Positions 25,182-35,100 are shown, numbered from the stretch's first letter. The stretch: DNA of 64,000 nucleotides from Streptomyces sp. NBC_01317 (GCF_035961655.1 NZ_CP108393.1:7277501-7341500), one strand, 5' to 3'. Numbers and translations are program-made. The notes: generated by a model from the sequence alone, not told the origin.

Positions 25182-25294
25182 CAGCGGACAGTACGCCAGG
25201 CGCGCACCCTCGTGAGCCGTGGCACGTGACGCCGACCGCGCCGCCGACGGCGATCCGCCCGGGCACCTCAGGGACGGCGGTCGTCCCCTCATGA
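25175..25294 (+). CDS. Leader ORF with a TTA codon, coupled to the SorC-type regulator
   Basis: 39 codons beginning GTG-TTA. A very strong ribosome site, GGAGGAGGAG at 25161-25170, sits just upstream and is the only good one in this region. The frame ends at TGA 25292-25294, overlapping the regulator's ATG (ATGA). The regulator itself has no ribosome site of its own, so its translation probably depends on ribosomes finishing this leader. TTA is the rare codon read only by bldA tRNA in streptomycetes. A TTA as second codon would therefore gate the regulator's synthesis. The peptide itself (Pro/Ala/Thr-rich) need not be functional. Coding status is inferred from signals, not homology. Confidence 0.5.
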   Translation: MLAADSTPGAHPREPWHVTPTAPPTAIRPGTSGTAVVPS

Positions 25295-26403
25295 ACCTGG
25301 GCGAAGACCGCGAGGCGGAGGCTCCCTTCGCCGCGGTCGACAAACTGCTCGCCGCGTCCGTCGCCCGGCGTTTCTACCTGGAGCACCGGTCGAAGGTCGA
25401 CATCGCAAAGGAATTCAGGATCAGCCGGTTCAAAGTGGCACGTCTCCTCGACGCCGCGGTGGCCCACGACATCGTCAGGATCGACATCACCGTCCCCGCC
25501 GAGATCGACGCCCCGCTCTCGCACGCCCTGGCCGAACGCTTCGGGCTCCGCCAGGCCGTGGTGGTCGATCTGACCCGGAGCGAGGGCGACGCGGTGGCCC
25601 CGGGGGACTCGCGCCGCGCCGGCCGGTGGCTGGGGACGGCGGCGGCCCGGCTGATCTCGGAGATCAGCGAGGAGGGCGACGTCCTCGGGCTGGACGCGAG
25701 CCGCACGGTCGAGGCGCTCAGCGAGGCGGTCGGGCGGCTGCGTTCCCGCGAGGTCGTCCAGTTGACCGGGGTGCACGGGCCTGACCTGGCCCACGACACG
25801 GCGATCGAGGCGGTCCACCGTACCGCCGCGGCCGGCCGGGGCAGGGCCTTTCCGCTCCACGCCCCGTTCGTCCTGCCCGACGCGCCGACGGCCGCCCTCC
25901 TCAGGAGCCAGCCGGACACGGCCGAGACCCTGGGCCGGTTCGGCCGGGTCACCAAGGCCGTCGTCGGCATCGGCGCGTGGGAGGCCACGCTGTCGGCGGT
26001 GTACGACGCCCTGACGGAGCGGGAGCGCGACACGTACCGCACACTCGGGGCGTGCGCCGAGGTGGCCGGGCACCTCTTCGACCGGGACGGCCGCCCGCTT
26101 CCCGGCGCGTTGGACGCCCGTACGATCGCCCCGAGCGCCGGCCAACTCCGGGAGATTCCCGAGCTGATCGGGGTCGCGGGCGGGGTGCGGAGGGCCGGGG
26201 CGATCCACGCCGTCCTGAAGTCCGGGCTTCTCACCCGCGTGGTCACGGACGCGGCCACGGCGCGCCGCCTCCTGTGGTACGAGGGCCCGGACGGCGCGGC
26301 GCGGAGACCCGACAACACAGCTCGGACGCCGGACGGCACAGCTCGGATGCCGGACGGCACGGCGCGGACGCCGGACGCCCGTGTGGTGGAGAAGGCCACG
26401 TGA
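25291..26403 (+). CDS. SorC/DeoR-type sugar-binding transcriptional regulator
   Basis: 370 residues from ATG 25291. The N-terminal helix-turn-helix is AASVARRFYLEHRSKVDIAK followed by the recognition helix segment EFRISRFKVARLLDAAVAHD. The effector domain (~70-345) has the SorC layout: LAERFGLRQAVVV, the LGTAAARLISE helix, GVHGPDLAHD and AGGVRRAGAIHAVLKSGLLT near the end. Members sense phosphorylated sugars. The last ~30 residues carry four copies of a PDGTAR-type repeat, a poorly conserved tail. Start choice rests on the ATGA overlap with the TTA-containing leader. The regulon is unknown; it is the last gene before the T7SS locus. Confidence 0.88.
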   Translation: MNLGEDREAEAPFAAVDKLLAASVARRFYLEHRSKVDIAKEFRISRFKVARLLDAAVAHDIVRIDITVPAEIDAPLSHALAERFGLRQAVVVDLTRSEGDAVAPGDSRRAGRWLGTAAARLISEISEEGDVLGLDASRTVEALSEAVGRLRSREVVQLTGVHGPDLAHDTAIEAVHRTAAAGRGRAFPLHAPFVLPDAPTAALLRSQPDTAETLGRFGRVTKAVVGIGAWEATLSAVYDALTERERDTYRTLGACAEVAGHLFDRDGRPLPGALDARTIAPSAGQLREIPELIGVAGGVRRAGAIHAVLKSGLLTRVVTDAATARRLLWYEGPDGAARRPDNTARTPDGTARMPDGTARTPDARVVEKAT

Positions 26404-26566
26404 GAGCGCCGTACCGGACAACCGGGTTCTTGCGTAAGGCCGTTCGCGAGCCGCCCCTCGGGGGGACCCGCCGCGCGGGCCTCCGCCTTCGCTCCTTCCG
26501 CCGTACGACGGCCGCCGCCCAGGCCGTGTGACCGACCCGCCACCGAACCAACGAGTAAGGACAGCG

Positions 26567-26659
26567 ATGCCCCAGAGCGACGGCCCGGACGACGGGCCTC
26601 CCCCCGTTCCCGCCGAGATCCGCGAGGCCGGCCCTCGGTCACGGGGGGCGGACGCGTGA
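26567..26659 (+). CDS. Small ORF (30 aa) coupled to the ART-like gene
   Basis: ATG 26567 has AAGGA about six bases upstream, and the frame ends at 26659, overlapping the GTG start of the next gene (GTGA). The product (MPQSDGPDDGPPPVPAEIRE...) is acidic and Pro-rich and matches nothing I know. It may serve only to deliver ribosomes to the downstream gene. The stretch 26404-26566 between the SorC-type gene and this frame shows nothing else. Confidence 0.4.
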   Translation: MPQSDGPDDGPPPVPAEIREAGPRSRGADA

Positions 26660-29600
26660 GCCGTTGGTCATCCGCCCTCCACCGCAGGCGCGGCAGGTCC
26701 GCCCCGGAGCGCGCTCCCGGGAATACGGCCGCGTCGCCGGCCGGCGCCGGGCGCCAGGGCGCCGGCGGCGCCCCGCCCGTCGAGGACATCGACGGCCTCC
26801 TGCTGGTGCGTTCCGTCGAGGACGACTCGTTCCCGCTCGCCACGCTGGCCGAAGTCGCCCATGCCGTGAGCGTGGACGCGGACATCGTCACGGTGATGGT
26901 CGGCTCCGCCGCCGGGGGTGGCCCGGCGGACGACGACCTCTGGACCCGGCTGGGCGCCCTGCTCGACTCCCTGCGCTCGACGGGTGTCGGCCGGGTCCGG
27001 CTCGTCATGTCCGGTGCCGGTGACGACCAGCCGGGCCGGCCCTGTGTGGCCCGCAGGATCGCGGACGCCTGGGAGTTGGAGGTGCTGGCTCCCGACGGGG
27101 CCGTCCTGATCACCCCCGGGGGCGGGCTCTTCGTCCACGGCGACTCCCGGACGGGCGGCCGCGGATGGTGGCGCTTCGCGCCCGGCGAGGCGCCCAGGAA
27201 ACTGGGCCCGCGCGCTCCGGCCCCCGCCTGGCAGGAGGCGTTGGGCCGGGTGCCCGCGCGCACGACCGGCGGCTGTGTGGTGGAGCAGATACCGGCTGGC
27301 GTGGTGATGCGCCCGGCGGGCGCCCCCACGCCGGACCTCGACGACCTGTGCTTCGCGGTGCCCGCCGACTTCGAACGCCCCACGGTCGTGGTCGGCGCTC
27401 CCCGGGCGGAGGACGTGGCGGCCGACGAAGTGGCCGCCGTGCTTTCGGCGTTGCCGGTCGGGCAGCGGTCCCGCGTTCGCCTCGCGCCGGGCGGCCGGCG
27501 TGATCTGCTGCGGCTCGGCCACGCGGTCGCCGGTCTGCTGGGCAGCGAGGTGGAAGTCCTCACCGGTCTGCCGCTGCTCGCCGACCACGCACCGCCGGGA
27601 ACGGCTCCCCGGCCGACCCTGGTGGGCGCCGACGGCGCGCCGAGCTGGCAGCCGTTCGTGTCCTCCGTGACGTGTGGACCCGCCGACGCGGAGGGCAGGT
27701 TCCCCGCCCCGCGCCTGCTGGGAAGCCATCCGCCCGCCTGGATCCCGCGCGGCACCCAACCGGGGACCGTCGTGCTGACGGACCGCTGGCAGGCCACGGT
27801 GACCCGGGCCGGGCTGGCCCTGTGGGAACGGGACGGCCCCCGGCCGCCGTTGGCGGCGCTGCCTGTGGACCCGGACCGGTGCGCCGTCGAACTGGGCGCG
27901 CCGGGAAGGCCGTTGGACAACTCCGTCCTGCCCGCGCTCTCCCGGCTCCTGGCCGGCCTCGGGTCCGACGTCCGCGCGAGGACGACGCTGTTGGTGCGCG
28001 GCAAGCTCATGAGCGGGGAGGGCGAACTGCGCCGCCTGGCCGCCGAACACGGTGTACCGGGCATCCGTTACGTCACCGCGGGTCCGCCCCGGGTTCCCGG
28101 GCCCGCGCGCCGGCCCGCTCCCGCCCCGCGCCCGGTCGCGGGAGCGGCTCCGGCCGGCCCACCGATGCCTCCTGTACGGGTCTCCTCCTCGTCCGGGCCG
28201 ACGGGACAGGCGATCGCCACCGGGAGCGGCCCGTCCGGGCAGCCTGCCGGACCGGCGGTCCGGGGCATGGCGGAGGGGGCAGCGGCCACTGCCGCCGGTG
28301 CGGCGGGGGGTGGAGCGCCCGGCGGGACTGCGCGGGGCGCCGGAGGCACCTTGCCGCCGCGTGGCGCGGAGGCCGGCGGACGGCGTGACGGTACGTCGGG
28401 GCACGGCCCGGTCGCCGGGGCGACGACGCGGGCGCCGGGTGACACCTCGGCGGGTCTGGCGTCACCCGGTCGACCCGTACCCGGCCGTCCCCCGCTGTCC
28501 GGCTCACCGTCCGGTGAGGGGGCGGACCACGCCCCCGCACCACGGGCAGGCGAAGCGGTCGCGGGGGCGTTGGGGCACGTACCCGGCGGGCCGGTTGCCG
28601 GTACGGCCGGTGGGGACCCCGCTCGCATCGAGCGCCCCGAACGCGAAGCGCCCGCGGGCGAGCGGCCGCCCGCGTCCCCGACCGGACCGGCGCCGGCGGG
28701 CACGGACCCGGCCGCGCCCGGTCCGGTCGGGGCGGGGCCTGCCGTGCCGGGCCCGGATGTTTCCGTACCGCCAGCGGGGGCGCGGGTACGGGCACCTGAT
28801 GCCGTGGCCCCGGCTGAACAGGCTTGGACCGGTCCGGCTGCGTCCGGTCCGGTCGCGGCGGGACCTGCTGTGCCGGGCTCGGATGGTCCTGTTTCACCGG
28901 CATGGGCACAGGCGACAGATCCGGCCACGCTGGCTCGGGCCACCTCGGGTCCGGTCGGGGCGGGACCCGCCGTACCGGGCTCGGATGGTCCGGTTCCACC
29001 CGCATGGGCGCAGGCGCCGGATCCTGTGGCCTCGGCCGCACCGGCTCGGACCGCTTCGGCTCCCGCCGGGTCCGGTCCGATCGCATCCGACCCGGCGGGA
29101 GCCGGACCTGCCGTACCGGGACCTGATGTTCCGGTTCCATCGGCACGGGTGCAGGCGCCGGATCCCGTCATACCGGCCGCGCCGGATCCGGCGGGTACGG
29201 CCCCGGCCGCGTTCGGTCCGGCCGCAGCGGGACCCGCCGTACCGGGCCCGGATGGTCCGGTTTCACCGGCATGGGCGCAGGCGCCGGATCCGGTGACCCC
29301 GGCCGCTCCGGCTCCGGCGGGTACGGACCCGGCCGCGTCCGGTCCGGTCGGGACGGGGTCTGCCGTTCCGGGCCCGGACGTTCCCGTACCGCCGGCAAAG
29401 GCACAGGTACCTGATTCCGTGGCCTCGGCCGAAGGGGCTTGGGCCGGTCCGGTTGCGTCCGGACCGGTCGCGGCGGGACCCGCCACACCGGGAGCGGACG
29501 TTTCCGGACCGTCGGCGGGTGCGCGGGTGCGGGCACCTGATCCCATGGACCCGGCCGTGTCCGGTCCGGCTGTGCCTGGGTCTGCCGTTCCAGGGCCGGG

Positions 29601-30600
29601 GGCTCCGGTTTCACCGGCGCGGGCGCAAGCGTCGGATCCCGTGGCCCCGGACGAATCGGCTCGCGTCGCGTCCGGTCCGGCCGTGTTTGGTCCGGCCGGA
29701 CCGGGACCTGTCGGACCGGGACCGGCCCCTTCGGTTCCGGACGCCCCGGATCCCGTAACACCGGCTCCACCGGAGCCGGTCCGCCGCGCGTCGGGCCCGT
29801 CCGCGGCAACCGACCCGGCGCGATCCGCCGTGCCCCTGCCCTTCTCCCCGGGGCACGTCAGCTCCGTCGCCGAACGTGTCGCGTTCCGCGACTTCGCCGG
29901 CTCCGCCTGGGAAGGGCACGCGGCCGCCGTCTCCCGGGTGCTCACGCGGATGCCCGCGCTTCGCGGGCACGAACTGGACGCGGCGCGGACCGATCTCATC
30001 GCGGCGCACGCGTATCTGACCACCGAGGAAGGGCCGTTGCACCCGCGTGAGCTGATCCGGGACCTGTGCACGGGCGAAGGGCGCCTGCTGCCCTACGCCG
30101 GGTGCCTGGCGTCCGCGCTGCGGCGGCTGCCCTCCTACCGGGGTGTGGCGCTGCGCGGCGGCGACGTGGCCTCGCCCGAGCCCGCCGTCGGCGCCCTGTT
30201 GCAGGAGCCGGGGCCGATCAGCGCGCTGGCCAAGCCGTCCGCGCTGCCGGCCGGGGCCACCGTGCGCTACGCGATCTGGTCCATCACCGGCCGCAAGGTG
30301 CGTCAACTGCTGGACCGGCCCGCCGGATCCCCGGATGCGTACGACGAGATCGTCTTCGTGCCGGGGACCGGTTTCCGGGTGCTGGCCGTACGGACCGTGC
30401 CCGCCGGGCCCTCCGTCGTGCTGCTGCGGGAACTCCCCGGCAACGCGACCGCCTACATGGACGGGGCGGAGGAACTGAGCGGCCTGGACCTCAAGGCGCT
30501 CGCGCACCTCGAAGCGGCGCTGGCCACAAAACCGCCCGCCGGCGAGGGCCAGGGCTGGCCGGAACGCTGCGCCGGGCCCGTGGGCCAGGGCGCCGGGTAG
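26656..30600 (+). CDS. T7SS-locus protein with long Pro/Ala/Gly repeat and ADP-ribosyltransferase-like C-terminus
   Basis: 1,314 residues from a GTG in a GTGA overlap. Residues ~45-475 form a folded, mixed alpha/beta region (LLLVRSVEDDSFPLATLAEV at its start), which looks like repeated units of unknown fold. Residues ~480-1,055 are Pro/Ala/Gly-rich and probably disordered, with eight imperfect copies of a GPAVPGPDGPV-type repeat. The C-terminal ~250 residues are compact. They include LPSYRGVALRGGD with Arg 1167 in the place of the conserved ART Arg, then YAIWSITGRKVRQLL, and AYDEIVFVPGTGFRVLAV with Glu 1231 in the place of the catalytic Glu. The first Glu of the usual ExE pair is Tyr here and no clear Ser-x-Ser is seen. 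So it may be an atypical or inactive ADP-ribosyltransferase fold. No signal peptide; position suggests a T7SS substrate or accessory. Confidence 0.65.
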   Translation: MSRWSSALHRRRGRSAPERAPGNTAASPAGAGRQGAGGAPPVEDIDGLLLVRSVEDDSFPLATLAEVAHAVSVDADIVTVMVGSAAGGGPADDDLWTRLGALLDSLRSTGVGRVRLVMSGAGDDQPGRPCVARRIADAWELEVLAPDGAVLITPGGGLFVHGDSRTGGRGWWRFAPGEAPRKLGPRAPAPAWQEALGRVPARTTGGCVVEQIPAGVVMRPAGAPTPDLDDLCFAVPADFERPTVVVGAPRAEDVAADEVAAVLSALPVGQRSRVRLAPGGRRDLLRLGHAVAGLLGSEVEVLTGLPLLADHAPPGTAPRPTLVGADGAPSWQPFVSSVTCGPADAEGRFPAPRLLGSHPPAWIPRGTQPGTVVLTDRWQATVTRAGLALWERDGPRPPLAALPVDPDRCAVELGAPGRPLDNSVLPALSRLLAGLGSDVRARTTLLVRGKLMSGEGELRRLAAEHGVPGIRYVTAGPPRVPGPARRPAPAPRPVAGAAPAGPPMPPVRVSSSSGPTGQAIATGSGPSGQPAGPAVRGMAEGAAATAAGAAGGGAPGGTARGAGGTLPPRGAEAGGRRDGTSGHGPVAGATTRAPGDTSAGLASPGRPVPGRPPLSGSPSGEGADHAPAPRAGEAVAGALGHVPGGPVAGTAGGDPARIERPEREAPAGERPPASPTGPAPAGTDPAAPGPVGAGPAVPGPDVSVPPAGARVRAPDAVAPAEQAWTGPAASGPVAAGPAVPGSDGPVSPAWAQATDPATLARATSGPVGAGPAVPGSDGPVPPAWAQAPDPVASAAPARTASAPAGSGPIASDPAGAGPAVPGPDVPVPSARVQAPDPVIPAAPDPAGTAPAAFGPAAAGPAVPGPDGPVSPAWAQAPDPVTPAAPAPAGTDPAASGPVGTGSAVPGPDVPVPPAKAQVPDSVASAEGAWAGPVASGPVAAGPATPGADVSGPSAGARVRAPDPMDPAVSGPAVPGSAVPGPGAPVSPARAQASDPVAPDESARVASGPAVFGPAGPGPVGPGPAPSVPDAPDPVTPAPPEPVRRASGPSAATDPARSAVPLPFSPGHVSSVAERVAFRDFAGSAWEGHAAAVSRVLTRMPALRGHELDAARTDLIAAHAYLTTEEGPLHPRELIRDLCTGEGRLLPYAGCLASALRRLPSYRGVALRGGDVASPEPAVGALLQEPGPISALAKPSALPAGATVRYAIWSITGRKVRQLLDRPAGSPDAYDEIVFVPGTGFRVLAVRTVPAGPSVVLLRELPGNATAYMDGAEELSGLDLKALAHLEAALATKPPAGEGQGWPERCAGPVGQGAG
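28740..29660 (+). repeat. Degenerate coding repeat, eight copies
   Basis: About 100-130-bp units encode variants of GPAVPGPDGPVSPAWAQAPD. Copies diverge at both DNA and protein level, and spacing varies, so this is an expanding and decaying low-complexity linker rather than a clean tandem array. Confidence 0.7.
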
Positions 30601-30683
30601 GGCGTGCGTCCGAGGGGGATCCAAGACCACCCCGGCGTGCCGGGGTCCGCACCACCGATCACGTACGACAGCAAAGGAAGAAT

Positions 30684-32036
30684 ATGACAAATCGTCAAAA
30701 TCGATCGTCACCGGACGAACCATCGCGAGGGTCCTCCGCCACCGGTAACGGGGACCCGTCGGGCGCCACGGGCGGCCCTTCCATCCGCCGGGCCGTCACT
30801 CTGCGGTCCGTGGGAGCCGACCCGGGCCGGCTGCCGACGCCCGCCGCGTCGTCGTCCGCCGCGTCGTCGTCCGCCCCCACGGGGCGTGGCGCGGACGAGG
30901 AGGCCGCGGCGGCGACCGTCCCCGTACAGCCGGGCACCACGAGCGGTACGGCCGAAGCGGAGGCGGCGGCGGGTGCCGCCACCGGCGCGGCGGCCACGCG
31001 GCAGCAGCCGGAGCCGGAAGCGTCCGCCGGTGCGGGCAGGCGGGCCCAGGCGGCCCAGGCAACCCAGGCGACCCGTACGGGATCGGCCTCGGCCGCGACC
31101 GCTCCGGACGCCTCCGCCTCCGCCTCCGCCGCGGCTTCGGCCTCGGCCTCGGGTGAGGCCTCCGGCGAAGGAGCCGGGCGGGGCGACGGGCGGGGGGACG
31201 GCGAACCGCCCTCCGGCAACCCGAAGAAGCCCCTCCTCGCGGCCGCCGGCCTCGCGGGTGTGGTCCTCCTGGCGGTGCCGCTGCTGATCTGGGCGACGAA
31301 CGACTCCGACAAGAAGACGGACACCACGTCGGTGGTCGCCGAGTCCGACACCATCCTCGACGACCAGGCGCTCAACGCGCCGCCGGAGGACTACGCCCCG
31401 GCGTCGCCGACGGCGAAGCCGACGACCGCCAAGCCCTCCGTCAAGGCGAAGGCGAAGGCCCTGCCGCCGCCCGAGCCGCTGAGTCCGCCGTCGCCGTCGC
31501 CGACGGCGGAGAAGTCCGCGCCGGTGAAGAAGGCGCCCAAGAAGAAGGCGGTGGTCGAGGCCAAGCCGCCGGCCAACACCGCGTCGCTCGCCGTCATGAA
31601 GCTGGCCACCCAGAACGCGGGCCGGCACATCTGCTACCGGGCCTACGTCAAGGGCATCGGCTGGCAGGCACCGGTGTGCGACGGCGCGGAAGCGGGCACG
31701 CAGGGGCAGAACCGGCCCATCACGGCCCTCAACATCGCCGTGTCCTCGACCAACGGGGTGAACGCCACCCCCTGGACCATGGGGGAGGGCTACAAGGCAC
31801 CCTGGAAGGGCGCGTCCGACGGCGGCGACCTGTACATCGGGGTCGCGTCGAGCAGCGCCCCGGCCCTGGGCGGCTTCGCGATCAACATCGGCCTGCCCCT
31901 GGTGTGCGAGAACGCGTTTGTCACCGACCGGGGATGGCTCGGTCTGAAGTGCGACAACCCCGGCGGCGAGAATCTCATCTTCGCCGGGACCCTGGAGAAG
32001 ACCCTGGCGCTCCAGGCCATCAGGCTCACCGTGTGA
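30684..32036 (+). CDS. Membrane protein with Ala/Ser-rich cytoplasmic part and C-terminal ChW-like modules
   Basis: 450 residues from ATG 30684 with AAAGGAAG upstream. Residues 1-~180 are Ala/Ser/Gly-rich and likely unstructured. One membrane helix (LLAAAGLAGVVLLAVPLLIW) lies at ~190-210. A Lys/Pro-rich stalk follows. The C-terminal ~150 residues contain YRAYVKGIGWQAPVCDG followed by AEAGTQGQNRPITALNIAV, close to the clostridial hydrophobic-W (ChW) repeat pattern of Gly-Trp, Asp-Gly and Gly-Thr-x-Gly-x. A second, weaker unit ends with LEKTLALQAIRLTV. ChW repeats are known mainly from secreted clostridial proteins. The topology puts these modules outside the membrane, near the T7SS channel or cell wall. 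A strong terminator follows. Confidence 0.7.
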   Translation: MTNRQNRSSPDEPSRGSSATGNGDPSGATGGPSIRRAVTLRSVGADPGRLPTPAASSSAASSSAPTGRGADEEAAAATVPVQPGTTSGTAEAEAAAGAATGAAATRQQPEPEASAGAGRRAQAAQATQATRTGSASAATAPDASASASAAASASASGEASGEGAGRGDGRGDGEPPSGNPKKPLLAAAGLAGVVLLAVPLLIWATNDSDKKTDTTSVVAESDTILDDQALNAPPEDYAPASPTAKPTTAKPSVKAKAKALPPPEPLSPPSPSPTAEKSAPVKKAPKKKAVVEAKPPANTASLAVMKLATQNAGRHICYRAYVKGIGWQAPVCDGAEAGTQGQNRPITALNIAVSSTNGVNATPWTMGEGYKAPWKGASDGGDLYIGVASSSAPALGGFAINIGLPLVCENAFVTDRGWLGLKCDNPGGENLIFAGTLEKTLALQAIRLTV

Positions 32037-32089
32037 GGCGGGCCGTCACGCGGGTGGGTGGCGGAACGCCGCACACGTGACCGCGAAGG

Positions 32090-32130
32090 AAGCGCCCGCC
32101 GGGTGAACCTTCCCGGCGGGCGCTTCTTTT
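32090..32130. terminator. Rho-independent-type terminator between convergent genes
   Basis: A perfect 14-bp stem (32090-32103 with 32112-32125), an 8-base loop and a following CTTTT run. It serves the ChW-like gene (+) and, in reverse, the AAA gene (-). Confidence 0.85.
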
Positions 32131-32167
32131 CACAGCGGTACGGCTCTTCTCGAAGCGGTACGGCGGC

Positions 32168-35100
32168 TCAGAGCGCCGCTTGTTCGTGCCGCGCCGGGCG
32201 CTCCCCGTACGGCAGATCCTCGGGCAGCAGCGTGGTGAGGTCGGCGAGGCTGGGGGACCGGAGTCCGCCGAGCCGGCGCGCCTGGCTGGTCATCATGGTC
32301 TCCAGCAGCTGGCGGGCGAGCCGGGCGTTGCCGAAGGACCGGTCCCGGGGGATCGCGTCCACGTGGGCGCGCAGCATCGCGAGGGTGTCGGGGCCGCACT
32401 CGTAACCGGACGCGGTGGCGTGCCGGGAGACGATGGTGACCAGTTCCTCCGTGCTGTAGTCCTCGAACTGCACGTACTTGGAGAACCGCGAGGCCAGCCC
32501 GGGGTTGGAGGCGAGGAAGCGCTCCATCTCCTCGGTGTACCCGGCGACGATGACCACCACCTCGTCGCGGTGGTCCTCCATGAGCTTGAGGATCGTGTCG
32601 ACGGCTTCGCGTCCGAAGTCGTTGGACGATCCCTCGGGGGTGAGGGTGTACGCCTCGTCGATGAAGAGCACCCCTCCCAGCGCGCTGGTGAAGACCTCCT
32701 TGGTGCGCTGGGCGGTGTGTCCGACGTACTGGCCGACCAGGTCGGCCCTGGCCACCTCGACCAGGCCGGCGCGGGGCAACACCCCGAGCGAGTGCAGGAG
32801 TTTGGCGTACAGCCGCGCCACGGTGGTCTTTCCGGTGCCCGGTGGCCCGGTGAAGACCAGATGGTTGCTGATCCTGGGGCTGGGCAGCCCGGCGGCGACC
32901 CGCTGCCGTGCGTTGGACAACAGGCTGACCAGATCGGTCACTTCACGCTTCACCGCCCCGAGGCCCACCATGGCAGTCAGCTCCGCCATCGGGTCGGCCG
33001 CGTCGTCGCCGCCGCGCGGTGTGCCGTCGACGGCCGCCGCCTCCGCGTCCCCGACGTCCTGCGGCAGCAGCAGGGTCAGGTCGCTCTCGTCTGGGTCGGC
33101 CATGGACGCGAGCCGGAAGGACTGACGGTCCACCATGTCCTCGAACACCCCGCGCGCCGCCCGGCCGTTGCCGAAGGACGCGTCGCGCGTCATCCCCTCG
33201 AACCGTACGGCCAGCGCCTCGCGCGTCAGCGGTCCCAGCTCGAACTGGTGGCGGTTGCACATGGATTCGGTGATGGTGACGAGTTCTTCCACCGCGTAGT
33301 TGCCGAACTCGATGGTACGGGTGAACCGGGAGGCCATCCCCGGGTTGGCGGACAGGAACGACTCCATCTGCTCGGAGTAGCCGGCGGCGACCACGACCAC
33401 GTCGTCACGGTGGTCCTCCATGAGCTTGAGGAGGGTGTCGACGGCTTCGCGTCCGAAGTCGTTGGAGGATCCCTCGGGGGTCAGGGTGTACGCCTCGTCG
33501 ATGAACAGCACCCCGCCCAGTGCGCTGGTGAAGGCCTCCGTGGTCTTGATGGCCGTACCGCCGATGATCTGGGCGACCAGATCGGCCCGGGCGACCTCGA
33601 CGAGGTGGCCGCTGCGCAGGATGCCCAGGTCGGCGAGGATGCTCCCGTACAGCCGGGCCACCGTGGTCTTTCCGGTGCCGGGCGGTCCGGAGAAGATCAG
33701 GTGCCGGCTCATCGAGGGGACCGGCATGCCGAGCTTGCGGCGGCGTTCGGCGAGCTGGTTGAGGTTGACCAGGGTGGTCACCTGGTGCTTGACGTTCTCC
33801 AGGCCGATGAGCGCGTCCAGGTCGTCCATCGGGGTGCGCGGCGCGGACCCCTTCTCGGACCCGCCCGGCGCCCCGCTCCCGCCCGTCACCTCGGCGGTCT
33901 CGCCCCAGCTGTCCGCCGCGCCGTTGTCCGCGCTGGTCAGGTACTCGACCGAGAGGCGCTCGCTGCCCCGGCTCTGCCGCAGGCCCGCCCCGCGGTTGTC
34001 GCGCACCACACACCGGTTGAGCTGGACGGGCTCGGCGCTGTCGACCCGTATGCCGTCGCCCGTGCTGCCGGTGATCTCGCAGGAGGTGAGCGAGGCCCGG
34101 CCGCCGTGGGACACCTGGATGCCGTGGGCCTTCGAGCCGCTCACCCGCACCCGGTCCAGGGCGAGTTCGCCCTCGTCCCCGACGGTGATGCCCGCGTCGG
34201 CGCTGTCGCTGATCTCGCAGTCCCGCAGGGTTCCGCGCCCGCGCTCGCCGATGACCACGCCCGAGCGGGCGGAGGAGCGCAGCGCGGTGTCGCTGATCTC
34301 GGGGTCGGCGTCGTCGTCCACGCTCAGCCCGGAGCCGCCCGCGGACTCGACCTCGCAGTGCTCCAGACGGCCCCGGCCGTCGTCGGTGATCTCGATGCCG
34401 TGGCCGCCCGCTCCGAGGACCCGGGTGTGGCGCAGCAGCGGGTTGGCGGAGGCGCGGACGTGGATGCCGACCCCGGCCGCGTCCAGGACGTCCAGGCGCT
34501 CGAACTCGGCGGTGGAGTGGTCACTGAGGTACACCGCCCCCGAGGTGTCGGCGCAGTCGCTCACCACCGTGTCCCTGAGCAGCGGGGAGCTGCCGTCCAC
34601 GACCCGCACGGCGGACTGTGCCGAGGTGTGGAAGGCGCACCCCTCCAGGTTTCCGCGCGAGCGGTCGAGGACGAGGAGTCCGCTGTGTTTGGTACGCCGG
34701 GTCACGCACCGCCGCAGCAGGGGGTCGGCGCCGCCGGAGATGACGATGGCGCTCTGGGCCGTCGACTCGAAGGTCGTGTCCTCGATCTCGGGGCGGGAGA
34801 GGCTGCTCACGAGCAGGCCCACCGACGTGTGGTGGACGGTGGAGCGCAGGACGCGGGTCGAGCTGTGGCCCTCCAGGGCGATGGCGGGCTTGTCGGTGCC
34901 GGAGATGTCACAGCTGTCGACGGTGCCGCCGGCCTCGCCGCTGGCGAGGATGCCGTTGGCCCGCGCGCCGCGTATCCGGCAGTCGCGGACGAGGGGCCGG
35001 GCGCTCTCGCCGATCACCACGGCGGAGGTGCCGAAGTTCTCGAACACGCAGTCCTCGATGATGCTTTCGGTCTCCGAGGAGTCGACGACCCCCGCGCCGC

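Noticed and set aside
22564..26421. Extending the SUKH/discoidin gene upstream to 26,421
   Set aside because: The frame stays open but would run antisense through the whole SorC-type gene; the GTG at 24,708 has a good ribosome site and begins plausible sequence.
28740..29660. GC-rich repeats as a minisatellite or CRISPR-like array
   Set aside because: Units vary in length and sequence and stay in frame over ~300 codons; they encode a Pro/Ala/Gly linker.
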